Positions 1 through 7,834 of a DNA stretch of 42,586 bases are shown in pieces (position 1 is the stretch's first letter; the number at the start of each line of letters is the position of its first letter). Origin of the DNA: Candidatus Pacearchaeota archaeon (GTDB lineage: Archaea > Nanobdellota > Nanobdellia > Pacearchaeales > GW2011-AR1); NCBI GenBank assembly GCA_017609885.1, contig JAFCDB010000009.1, positions 1 through 42,586 on the forward strand. The letters are read 5' to 3'. The notes under the pieces are model-generated. The model searched no databases. It was not told the DNA's origin and saw nothing but the letters and a program-made list of their open reading frames with translations. A program made the translations under genes and the position numbers.

Positions 1-80
1 GCAGATTTCTTGAAACTCAGAAAAAAGAGATGTTGATTAGAATGATCACCTATAATATTGATAGGAAGATTATATTATCT

Positions 81-110
81 GCTTTGGTAATTATAGGATT
101 TCACCAAAGC
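81..110 (-). terminator. Hairpin just downstream of the lhr stop codon
   Basis: GCTTTGGT (81-88) / ACCAAAGC (103-110), perfect 8-bp inverted repeat with 14-nt loop, 1 nt past the minus-strand stop. Confidence 0.4.
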
Positions 111-111
111 C

Positions 112-2697
112 CTATTTCTCTAAACCAATAACCTTAACATGCAATTCATGCATTCTTTTTAAAAACTTCTGCTTATCCTCAATCTTAATCAAATCCGAGT
201 GCCCCTGCAAAATCAAATTCAACGAAAAAGGCGAAGGCAATTTAACTTCTTTAATCTCAATTTTCACTAATCCTTTATCAATCATTTCCAAAACCTTCTT
301 AGCATTATTAATCTCCATAACATCTTCTAAAACTTCCCGCCGCGCCTCATTTAAAATCGGAAACTTCGTAGAAATCTTCCTAACAGCTGCAAGTAAAAAA
401 TGACTTTTCATCTGCTGTTTCCCCACACTTTTCTGTTGCCCTTTGTAAGTCCGCAAAATCATCAATGCCCGTGAAGCACAATGCCTAAATCTCCTCGCTA
501 AAATATCAGTTCGCTCAATTGCTTCTACAACAATCTCGCGAACATTCCCAGCATTCAAAAACTTTAATGCTTTATCAATTTTCAAACTCTCCCCAGCAAA
601 ATAAAATCCTTTGTCATTAATCCCAATTTCAATATCCCGCCCTCCTGCCTGCGCCATCAAATATCCTAAAGCCCGTGACAAAGCATCATTCACCCTTCGC
701 CCATACATTGAATTAACTAAAAGATAATTCCGCTCACCTTTATATTTTTCAATTAAAATTTTTTCTGAATGTGGAATTGCAAAAAACTTATACTGCTCCT
801 TAAAATAATAATAAATCGCTTTAGCAGTTGTCTCAGGAATATAAAGATATTCTTGAATAAATCCAACAATATTTCCCTTTTTCCACTTCGCCTTAAATTT
901 CTCATCCATCAACATCCTGAATTTATTTATTTCATTTGCAGATTCAAAAGAAAGTGGAAGCATCTCTGAAAACCACGACGGAATTGTAGGATTTCTATGG
1001 TTTGCATTTTTAACATAAAGATTCATTCCACGAACATAAGAAAACTCATACTTGCTTCCTCCTAAAACAAAAACATCCCGTGGTTTCATCCTCTCTAAAA
1101 ATCCCTCATCAATCATCCCTATTTTTTCTCCACTCGGCGCAAGTTTAACAGTCACAAAACTTTCTGCAGGAATTGTCCCAATATTTGTCAGATAAATAAC
1201 TCGTGCCAATCTACCGCGCTTCCCAATCATTTTTGTATCTGCATCATACCAAATCTTCCCATAAACATGATTCTTCTCAAGTGCATATTCTCCCGCTAAA
1301 TAACTAATCACATCAAAAAAATCATTCTTAGTAAGTGTAGAGTAACAATAACTTTTCCGAATAGTTTCAAACAAATGCTCAATATCCCACTGTTTATGAA
1401 TCGCCATCCCATAAATCTGCTGCGAAAGCACATCAAGGCAATTCCTCGGAAAATAAACCTTATCAATTTTCTTCTCAACCATTTCTTTCTGAATAACTGC
1501 ACATTCAACTAAATCATCTCTATCAGTTACAATAAACCTTCCCTTAGCAATATTATGAAGTTGATGTCCTGCTCTCCCAATTCTCTGTAACGCTCTCGCT
1601 GACGATTTTGGCGAACCAAGCATAATAACCAAATCAATAAAACCAATATCAATTCCGAGCTCCAAACTTGTCGAACAAACCACCACCTTTAACTCACCAT
1701 TTCTAAGCCGCTCTTCAATATTAAATCTCAAAACTTTCGAAAGAGAACTATGATGCGCCGCAATATTATCATCTCCGTAAATTGTTGGAAACTTATCTTT
1801 AAGATAACTTACAACTCTCTCAGTCCCAGCCCGAGTGTTTGTAAAAATCAGCGTCGTTTTATGTTTTTGAATAAGTTTGTCAATCAATTCATAACTATCA
1901 TGAATTATATTTTCATCCTCAATCAAATTATTAACAGGAGTCAGAACCTTAATATCAATTTGCTTATTCATTGGTACCTCAACAATCTCAACTTTCCTAT
2001 TTTCAGCAATTCCAACAAGATATTTAGCAACCTCCTCCAAAGGAGAAATCGTCGCACTCAACCCAATTTTCACAGGCCAACTCCCTGATAATTCATTCAA
2101 TCTCTCTAAACTCAAACTCAAATAAGTCCCTCTTTTATTATTAAGAGAATGAATCTCATCAACAACACAAAACTCAACCATTTTCAAATATTCTACAAAT
2201 TTCTTTGTAGTTAAAATAATCGCAAGAGATTCAGGAGTTGTCACTAAAATATGCGGAGCTTTCCGCGCCATCCTTGCTCGCTCACTTATCGTCGTGTCCC
2301 CAGTCCGAAGCCCGACCCGAATCTTCTGCAATTTTATTTTTTTACTCTTTGCCAACTCATTAATCTCCTCAAGTGGTTCAACCAAATTCTTATGAATATC
2401 ATTACTAAGCGCCTTCAAAGGCGAAGTATAAACTGCATAAATTCGATTTTCAAGCTCCCCATTTTCAGCAATTCCAACAAGATAATTTAAAATAGACAAA
2501 AACGCAGTCAGGGTTTTTGTCCCGCCAGTTGGAGCTGAAATCAAAATATCTTTCCGCCCCCAAATTGCAGGAACTCCATATTTCTGCGTCAGGGAAAAAT
2601 CCTCAAACTTCGAGAAAAACCATTCTTTAACCAGCGGATGAAGGGTTTTAACTATGTCTTCGCTTTTTCTCTCTAGGGCTTTTACTATTTGAGTCAT
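112..2697 (-). CDS. lhr: Lhr-like superfamily 2 DEAD/DEAH-box ATP-dependent helicase
   Basis: 861 aa; APTGGTKT (Walker A region), VVDEIH box, GLSAT, SSLELGIDIG, QRIGRAGHQ motifs in Lhr order with a long C-terminal domain. Confidence 0.92.
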   Translation of the reverse strand: MTQIVKALERKSEDIVKTLHPLVKEWFFSKFEDFSLTQKYGVPAIWGRKDILISAPTGGTKTLTAFLSILNYLVGIAENGELENRIYAVYTSPLKALSNDIHKNLVEPLEEINELAKSKKIKLQKIRVGLRTGDTTISERARMARKAPHILVTTPESLAIILTTKKFVEYLKMVEFCVVDEIHSLNNKRGTYLSLSLERLNELSGSWPVKIGLSATISPLEEVAKYLVGIAENRKVEIVEVPMNKQIDIKVLTPVNNLIEDENIIHDSYELIDKLIQKHKTTLIFTNTRAGTERVVSYLKDKFPTIYGDDNIAAHHSSLSKVLRFNIEERLRNGELKVVVCSTSLELGIDIGFIDLVIMLGSPKSSARALQRIGRAGHQLHNIAKGRFIVTDRDDLVECAVIQKEMVEKKIDKVYFPRNCLDVLSQQIYGMAIHKQWDIEHLFETIRKSYCYSTLTKNDFFDVISYLAGEYALEKNHVYGKIWYDADTKMIGKRGRLARVIYLTNIGTIPAESFVTVKLAPSGEKIGMIDEGFLERMKPRDVFVLGGSKYEFSYVRGMNLYVKNANHRNPTIPSWFSEMLPLSFESANEINKFRMLMDEKFKAKWKKGNIVGFIQEYLYIPETTAKAIYYYFKEQYKFFAIPHSEKILIEKYKGERNYLLVNSMYGRRVNDALSRALGYLMAQAGGRDIEIGINDKGFYFAGESLKIDKALKFLNAGNVREIVVEAIERTDILARRFRHCASRALMILRTYKGQQKSVGKQQMKSHFLLAAVRKISTKFPILNEARREVLEDVMEINNAKKVLEMIDKGLVKIEIKEVKLPSPFSLNLILQGHSDLIKIEDKQKFLKRMHELHVKVIGLEK

Positions 2698-2759
2698 TTT
2701 AGAAGTTAACTAATTTTAAGAAAAAACAAAGTTTAAATAATTTTATGTTCATTTAAGAA

Positions 2760-3314
2760 TTAATCTTTTCTTAAATCTTTTTTAACAATTTGATAAGCTA
2801 CTGAAATAGAAATAATCGCTGTCAATAATATAATTAAGTAATCAGTAGTTATAGAATTCAAAGAAATCAAGGCCAATTTAATTGCATAAACACTAAAAAC
2901 AAATAAAATAAAATAAAATATAAATAAGGAGAAAAATCCCCCCTCCTTTACTTCGCTTTCTTTTATAATATCTCTTAAATAAACTGCTAAAACAAATCCG
3001 ACAGAAACTATGACAATCGAGGCTGTGAATGCAGGTATAACAATCAAAATATGGTATATAGAATCTGTTAATGCTGGAATTGCCAATCTATTAAGAGCAA
3101 TTAAAACAAAAATAATATAAACAGAAAGTTCAACAATAACTAAAATAAGTGAAACAAAAGTTGGTTTAATGGTTTTTAGGAGGGATAATCTATCAATAAT
3201 TTTTTTAAGAAATTTTTTAATAAGTCTCCCAGTAATTAACCCAAAAATAATTATAGCAAAAGCAATCATAACTCTAATTATAGCTAAATTCAAATCTATT
3301 TCTAATATATTCAT
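2760..3314 (-). CDS. Multi-pass membrane protein (MscS-type TM-helix-like)
   Basis: 184 aa with about four hydrophobic segments; overlaps the start of the downstream-numbered GT4 ORF by 4 nt. Confidence 0.7.
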   Translation of the reverse strand: MNILEIDLNLAIIRVMIAFAIIIFGLITGRLIKKFLKKIIDRLSLLKTIKPTFVSLILVIVELSVYIIFVLIALNRLAIPALTDSIYHILIVIPAFTASIVIVSVGFVLAVYLRDIIKESEVKEGGFFSLFIFYFILFVFSVYAIKLALISLNSITTDYLIILLTAIISISVAYQIVKKDLRKD

Positions 3315-4759
3315 TTTATTAAAGGGCTTTTTTTGTTTATAAATTTATTTACTATCCCTAAGTTTTTCAATCCTTCCCCAAGAGGTTCAACTTTTTTTGA
3401 TTCATCTGACTTGCTGATAATCCTATATAATTCAAGTGTTTTTTCTCCTATTTTCTTCCAATCAAATTGTTTTGATCTATTTATTGATTTTACCATTAAT
3501 TTTCTTCTTTGCTTATCATTGTTAAGTAAAGATAGTATATTGTTTGAAATTATTTTACTATTCACAATTGTTTTAATACCTGAATCACCAACAACTTCTG
3601 GCAATCCTCCCCTATTTGTACATACTACTACATTTCCGCAGGCCATTTCCTCTAAAACGCAAAGTCCAAAGGATTCATAACGCGAAGGTTGAATCCCAAT
3701 TGCACATTTCTTGTAAAGATCTGCCAGTTCCTCCCTGCTAAGTTTTTGATGCCAGATAAATCTATCAGGATAATCTTCAACAAGTTTTTCAAATTTAGTC
3801 TTTACTTTTATTAGTGACTTTGGAATAAACGAATCATCAGCAACAACAAAAAATTTTGTATCACTTGTTTCTTCCAAAATTCTACTCACTATTTTAGGCA
3901 CCAAATCTATACCTTTATCTAAACTAAACCTGCCGACATAAACAATATCTTTAGTATTTGCTAATTTATTTTTTTCATTAAATAAATTTAAATCAACCCC
4001 ATTAGGGATATAAAAAATTTTACTTTTTTTTATGTCCTCAATTTTTTGAACTTCTGATCTTAAGGCTTTTGAAACACAAATTATCGCATTCGTATCTTTT
4101 ACATTACTCTCCATCCAATTTATTATACTAAAATATCTTTTTTCCTCTTTTGACATAAATTTTAGTCTATTTTTTTCTAATGCATGAAATGTGTGAATCC
4201 ACTTGAGATTATTTAGATGTTTTGCAAGAAAAGCTCCAGAAGTAAGATAGCCATGGGTATGGATTATATTAAAAGATTCTTTAGAATTCTCTTTAGTTAA
4301 CTTGCTCATAACTTTATTATCAAATATAAAATAGTTTAGTCTTTTATTTGCTACTAAATCCATTTTGTTTCTTTTATTTCTCGTGGTAATTCTATGTATT
4401 GTAATCTTTCCATTACCTAAATATTGTTTTTTAATCTGTTTTTTTTCTCCCTGAGCAAAAACATGAACATCACAACCTAATTTTGCCAACTCTCTTGATA
4501 AATAATACACATGAATTGCCACACCATTATTACTTTTTAATAAATTATTTGGATAATAATAACTAATCAACCCCACCTTGAATGAACGTTTAAATAAACT
4601 AAGTATCTTATAACTTACTTTATCAAATAGTTTATTAATTGGATTTAAAATAATTTTTCTATAAATTATTTTAAGTATGTTAGTCCCCTCTTTTTTATGA
4701 TTAAATAAATAATTCAAATTAAGCTTAAGATCCGGGTCATCATCAGATTTTTCAGCCAT
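3311..4759 (-). CDS. GT4-family glycosyltransferase
   Basis: 482 aa; GGxxxHVYYLSRELAKLGCDVHVF N-domain, HTHG, VYVGRFSLDKGID, PSRYESFGLCVLEEMACG (E-x7-E). Confidence 0.92.
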   Translation of the reverse strand: MAEKSDDDPDLKLNLNYLFNHKKEGTNILKIIYRKIILNPINKLFDKVSYKILSLFKRSFKVGLISYYYPNNLLKSNNGVAIHVYYLSRELAKLGCDVHVFAQGEKKQIKKQYLGNGKITIHRITTRNKRNKMDLVANKRLNYFIFDNKVMSKLTKENSKESFNIIHTHGYLTSGAFLAKHLNNLKWIHTFHALEKNRLKFMSKEEKRYFSIINWMESNVKDTNAIICVSKALRSEVQKIEDIKKSKIFYIPNGVDLNLFNEKNKLANTKDIVYVGRFSLDKGIDLVPKIVSRILEETSDTKFFVVADDSFIPKSLIKVKTKFEKLVEDYPDRFIWHQKLSREELADLYKKCAIGIQPSRYESFGLCVLEEMACGNVVVCTNRGGLPEVVGDSGIKTIVNSKIISNNILSLLNNDKQRRKLMVKSINRSKQFDWKKIGEKTLELYRIISKSDESKKVEPLGEGLKNLGIVNKFINKKSPLIK

Positions 4760-4806
4760 TTTATTAAAAATAAGTAGTTTTTAGGAGTTTTAAAGCTTTT
4801 GAATTT

Positions 4807-4914
4807 AGGCTTTGGTGAAACCATTAAATTTTTGAACATTTTTCTAAATTCCCTACCCGCCCGCCCAGCATTGCTCGACATGATTTGTCTCGCAATGTAG
4901 ATTTTAAATTGAGA
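4807..4914. repeat. 108-bp structured intergenic repeat, copy 1
   Basis: 106/108 identical to 21538-21645; internal CATTGC...GCAATG hairpin. Confidence 0.9.
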
Positions 4915-4970
4915 AAAATGAATTTAAGGCATTGTCCAGAATGGATTTTTTTATGTGCAATACTTAAAAA

Positions 4971-5282
4971 TTAAACCTCCCCCTCCACCAGCTCCTTAAC
5001 AATCTCCTCCTGCTCACCAGTTATAGCTTCAGTCTCCGGCTCAACAATCTTTTTCTCAACCCTAGAAAGCTCTTTAGCACTCCCAGGCTGCGACTTAATT
5101 TTCTCCAAAAGCACCTGCTTTTCCCCAAGTTCCTTCTTTGAATTATCAAGTTTCTTCTCAAGAAAAGCATTCCCCTTAAACATATTTTCCAAATCATATT
5201 CTGTATTTTTTATCCGCGTTTTCAAATTATCAATTTCTTCTCCTAATTTCTCCTGCTGTGTTTTTTCTTCATCAGGTCTCAT
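4971..5282 (-). CDS. Coiled-coil hypothetical protein
   Basis: 103 aa, charged heptad-like sequence, acidic C-terminus. Confidence 0.55.
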   Translation of the reverse strand: MRPDEEKTQQEKLGEEIDNLKTRIKNTEYDLENMFKGNAFLEKKLDNSKKELGEKQVLLEKIKSQPGSAKELSRVEKKIVEPETEAITGEQEEIVKELVEGEV

Positions 5283-5323
5283 AAATTATCTAAGAAAAAC
5301 ATGTTTTTATATTTTTATGTTTT

Positions 5324-5440
5324 TTACTTACTCCTTTCTCTCCTAACCTTTCGCAGATGCTTGGCCTTTCGAAGTTTCTTACGCTGCCATTTCCAGCGCA
5401 TCTGCCGTTTCTTTTTCCATCTTCTGCTTGAACGTTTCAT
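5324..5440 (-). CDS. rpl41e: Ribosomal protein eL41-like small basic protein (38 aa, or 25 aa from internal Met at 5401)
   Basis: Own translation MKRSSRRWKKKRQMRWKWQRKKLRKAKHLRKVRRERSK*; from the internal Met it is exactly 25 aa and ends RERSK, like eukaryotic eL41 ([25 protein letters not shown]). Confidence 0.72.
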   Translation of the reverse strand: MKRSSRRWKKKRQMRWKWQRKKLRKAKHLRKVRRERSK

Positions 5441-5473
5441 TATAAAATTTTTAGATGAAATTGGTTTATAAAA

Positions 5474-5908
5474 TTATCTGAACCACCCAACAATCTTCGC
5501 CAGGATTTTCATAAAAGCAAATTTAATTTTCTTTCCAAATCCAACTCCAGTATAAGTTATTTTTCCGTCGTTTATAGCGCTCTCAAAAGCCCCAAGAGGC
5601 TCTTCAGAATTTTCAATTTCTTTTAAAGTAGTTTCATCTGTATAAATTAAAAGTGTTGGGTTTGTTAATTCTCCTTCTGTTACACTAGCAAATTTTTTAT
5701 TCTCAGTAATAAGCGAAATCACAATTATTTCTTCTCCTGATTCAACATATAAATTCATTCGCTCATTTCCAAAACTTGCCCCTGCAATTCCAGGTAACTC
5801 CTCTCCTTCAAACTGCTTAAGAAAATTAATTTTTTCATTAACTTGAATTTGTGCACTTGCAAAACTAAATAAAAACAAAATTCCAAAAAGTAAAACTAAT
5901 TTTCTCAT
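5474..5908 (-). CDS. Secreted hypothetical protein with signal peptide
   Basis: 144 aa; N-terminal MRKLVLLFGILFLFSFASAQ. Confidence 0.65.
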   Translation of the reverse strand: MRKLVLLFGILFLFSFASAQIQVNEKINFLKQFEGEELPGIAGASFGNERMNLYVESGEEIIVISLITENKKFASVTEGELTNPTLLIYTDETTLKEIENSEEPLGAFESAINDGKITYTGVGFGKKIKFAFMKILAKIVGWFR

Positions 5909-6240
5909 TTTAAATTTTTATCTATCCACTTTTTTATTTGTTCTTCAGGAATTGCTCCTATAAATTCATCTACAACTTTTCCATTTTTAAAAAATTTCAC
6001 AGAGGGGATACTCCTCACTCCATACTCTTTTGGCTTTTTTTGGTTTCCTTCTACAGAAATTTTTGTGATTATTATTTTTCTTTGATATTCTTCTGCTAAA
6101 CTTTCCAATATAGGTTCCAATATTTGACATGGCCCGCACCATGAAGCTCCAAAATCAACAACTACTGGAATTTCTTTTGATTTTTTTATTACCTCTTTTT
6201 CAAATGTTTCATCTGTAACTTTGATTGTATTTTCTGCCAT
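5905..6240 (-). CDS. trxA: Thioredoxin
   Basis: 111 aa; VDFGASWCGPCQILEPILE and YGVRSIPSVKFFKNGK; 4-nt overlap with the next gene. Confidence 0.93.
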   Translation of the reverse strand: MAENTIKVTDETFEKEVIKKSKEIPVVVDFGASWCGPCQILEPILESLAEEYQRKIIITKISVEGNQKKPKEYGVRSIPSVKFFKNGKVVDEFIGAIPEEQIKKWIDKNLK

Positions 6241-6287
6241 AGTTTAATTAACGAGAATGTGTTTTTAAGTTTCGCGGTTAATGATTT

Positions 6288-7289
6288 TTAAAACAGCGTC
6301 TTCTGCTTCGCCTTCTCCTTCAGCTCCCTCAACCTCTCCAACTGCTTTTCAACACGCTCCTCAGAAAAATCATGCCCCATCATAATTTCTTTAATTTTCT
6401 TCTCATTTACATTAGGAAACTTAATCTCTAAATCTTCTACATTTGGTTTCTTAAACAAATGAAAAATTTCCTGCCAATTAAAATCCAAGCTATCAAATTG
6501 ATTAAAAATATTTAAAGGAGTTTTGTATTTTCTTACTATGTCCAGAGCTTTTTTTTGCCCGATTCCCTTAACACCGCCACGGTTGTAATCTGTCCCAGTT
6601 AAAATTCCCAAACATATTAATTGCTCGTGATTTATCTGCAAATTGTTCAAAACTTTTTCAAGCTCAATTATCGTAGGAAAAATTTCCACAGCACCTGAAA
6701 TTGTTTTTCTTTTTCGCGAAAGAGTTAAATTCTGAATTAGCATTGGAGCTCCAAAAAGCAGACAGTCATAGTCCTGCGAACCAACTGCATAAGCTCTTTT
6801 TACTCTAACTAAATAAGATGCTTGTGCTTCTCCTTCTCCAGGAGCTTGAATTACAGAGATGCCCAAGGCTTCTAAAAGTTCTTTGCTTTCTTTTATTATT
6901 TCATCTGTTAATTTTGCAGTTTGCTGTGAGTATTTCTTCATCATCTCATAATCTTCTTCTTGTTTTGCTCTTTCATAATTTTCCTCTGCAATTTTTTTTG
7001 CTTCTTCGCGCTTTTCTTTTGTTTTTCCTTTTAATTCAGGAGGCTTGCCGTCAAAAACATAAATTAATTTTATTCCTTCTGATAAAAGTGCAATGTTCCT
7101 GTAAAAAAGTCCAGAAAGGTGGCTTGTGACTTTTCCTTTTTTGTCTTTTAGAGGGGTTCCGTCATACTGGCGGATTGTCGAGATAAACTGGTAAAGTGTG
7201 TTGAATGCGTCAACTGCAATTGTCTTGTCTTTTAGTTCTTGAAAGTTTATTTCTTTTTTCGGCACTATGTCTCGTATATTTAATCCCAT
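6288..7289 (-). CDS. fen: Flap endonuclease 1
   Basis: 333 aa; MGLNIRDIVP, AVDAFNTLYQF, VFDGKPPELK, QAPGEGEAQAS, VGSQDYDCLLFGAP, C-terminal PIP-like QKTLF. Confidence 0.96.
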   Translation of the reverse strand: MGLNIRDIVPKKEINFQELKDKTIAVDAFNTLYQFISTIRQYDGTPLKDKKGKVTSHLSGLFYRNIALLSEGIKLIYVFDGKPPELKGKTKEKREEAKKIAEENYERAKQEEDYEMMKKYSQQTAKLTDEIIKESKELLEALGISVIQAPGEGEAQASYLVRVKRAYAVGSQDYDCLLFGAPMLIQNLTLSRKRKTISGAVEIFPTIIELEKVLNNLQINHEQLICLGILTGTDYNRGGVKGIGQKKALDIVRKYKTPLNIFNQFDSLDFNWQEIFHLFKKPNVEDLEIKFPNVNEKKIKEIMMGHDFSEERVEKQLERLRELKEKAKQKTLF

Positions 7290-7319
7290 GTAAAATTAAG
7301 GGGGAAGAAGTATAAATAA

Positions 7320-7727
7320 TTAATCATAGAAGAAAAGTCCAGCATATTCTTCTTTCCAATCAACTCCCTGCGCTTTACAAGCTTCCATAACTTGTTCTGG
7401 ATTTCCTGAACCAATAGCCTCAGAGATTGTTTTGTAATCTCTTCTACCTAAACAATAACTAACTCTTTTACTTTTAGATGTTTTCAATGGTTTTTGAGTA
7501 TTCATTATTTCAAGAGCTTCAACATATTTTTCTCTAACCACAATTTCTAATTCATCACAAGTGCAATTGCAAAGATCTTTTAGCCCAGTTGGAGTATTTA
7601 TCATCGGCGAGCCAATTTCTTTTAAAATATTTTTTAATCCTTTAATTGAATCACAATTTCCAGTATCAACTAATTTTACTAGATTTCTTGCCTGACCAAT
7701 CTTTAAAACTGAATGTTGAATTTTCAT
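7320..7727 (-). CDS. Hypothetical protein (start revised to Met at 7727)
   Basis: ORF 7320-7790; MKIQHSVLKIG.. start avoids overlap with the divergent polymerase gene. Confidence 0.55.
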   Translation of the reverse strand: MKIQHSVLKIGQARNLVKLVDTGNCDSIKGLKNILKEIGSPMINTPTGLKDLCNCTCDELEIVVREKYVEALEIMNTQKPLKTSKSKRVSYCLGRRDYKTISEAIGSGNPEQVMEACKAQGVDWKEEYAGLFFYD

Positions 7728-7834
7728 AAAAAAATAAACTTTTAATCTTATATAAACTTTTCTATTTGACTTACTTGAGAGGGGTGACAAAAGAACTGCG
7801 CAAGACTTTAATATCTTGCAATCCTCCTATTTGT

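Noticed and set aside
3333-3680. Plus-strand ORF opposite the GT4 gene
   Set aside because: Antisense shadow of a well-supported CDS; low-complexity Phe/Leu/Ser translation
6818-7129. Plus-strand 103-aa ORF opposite FEN1
   Set aside because: Leu-rich antisense shadow inside a confident gene
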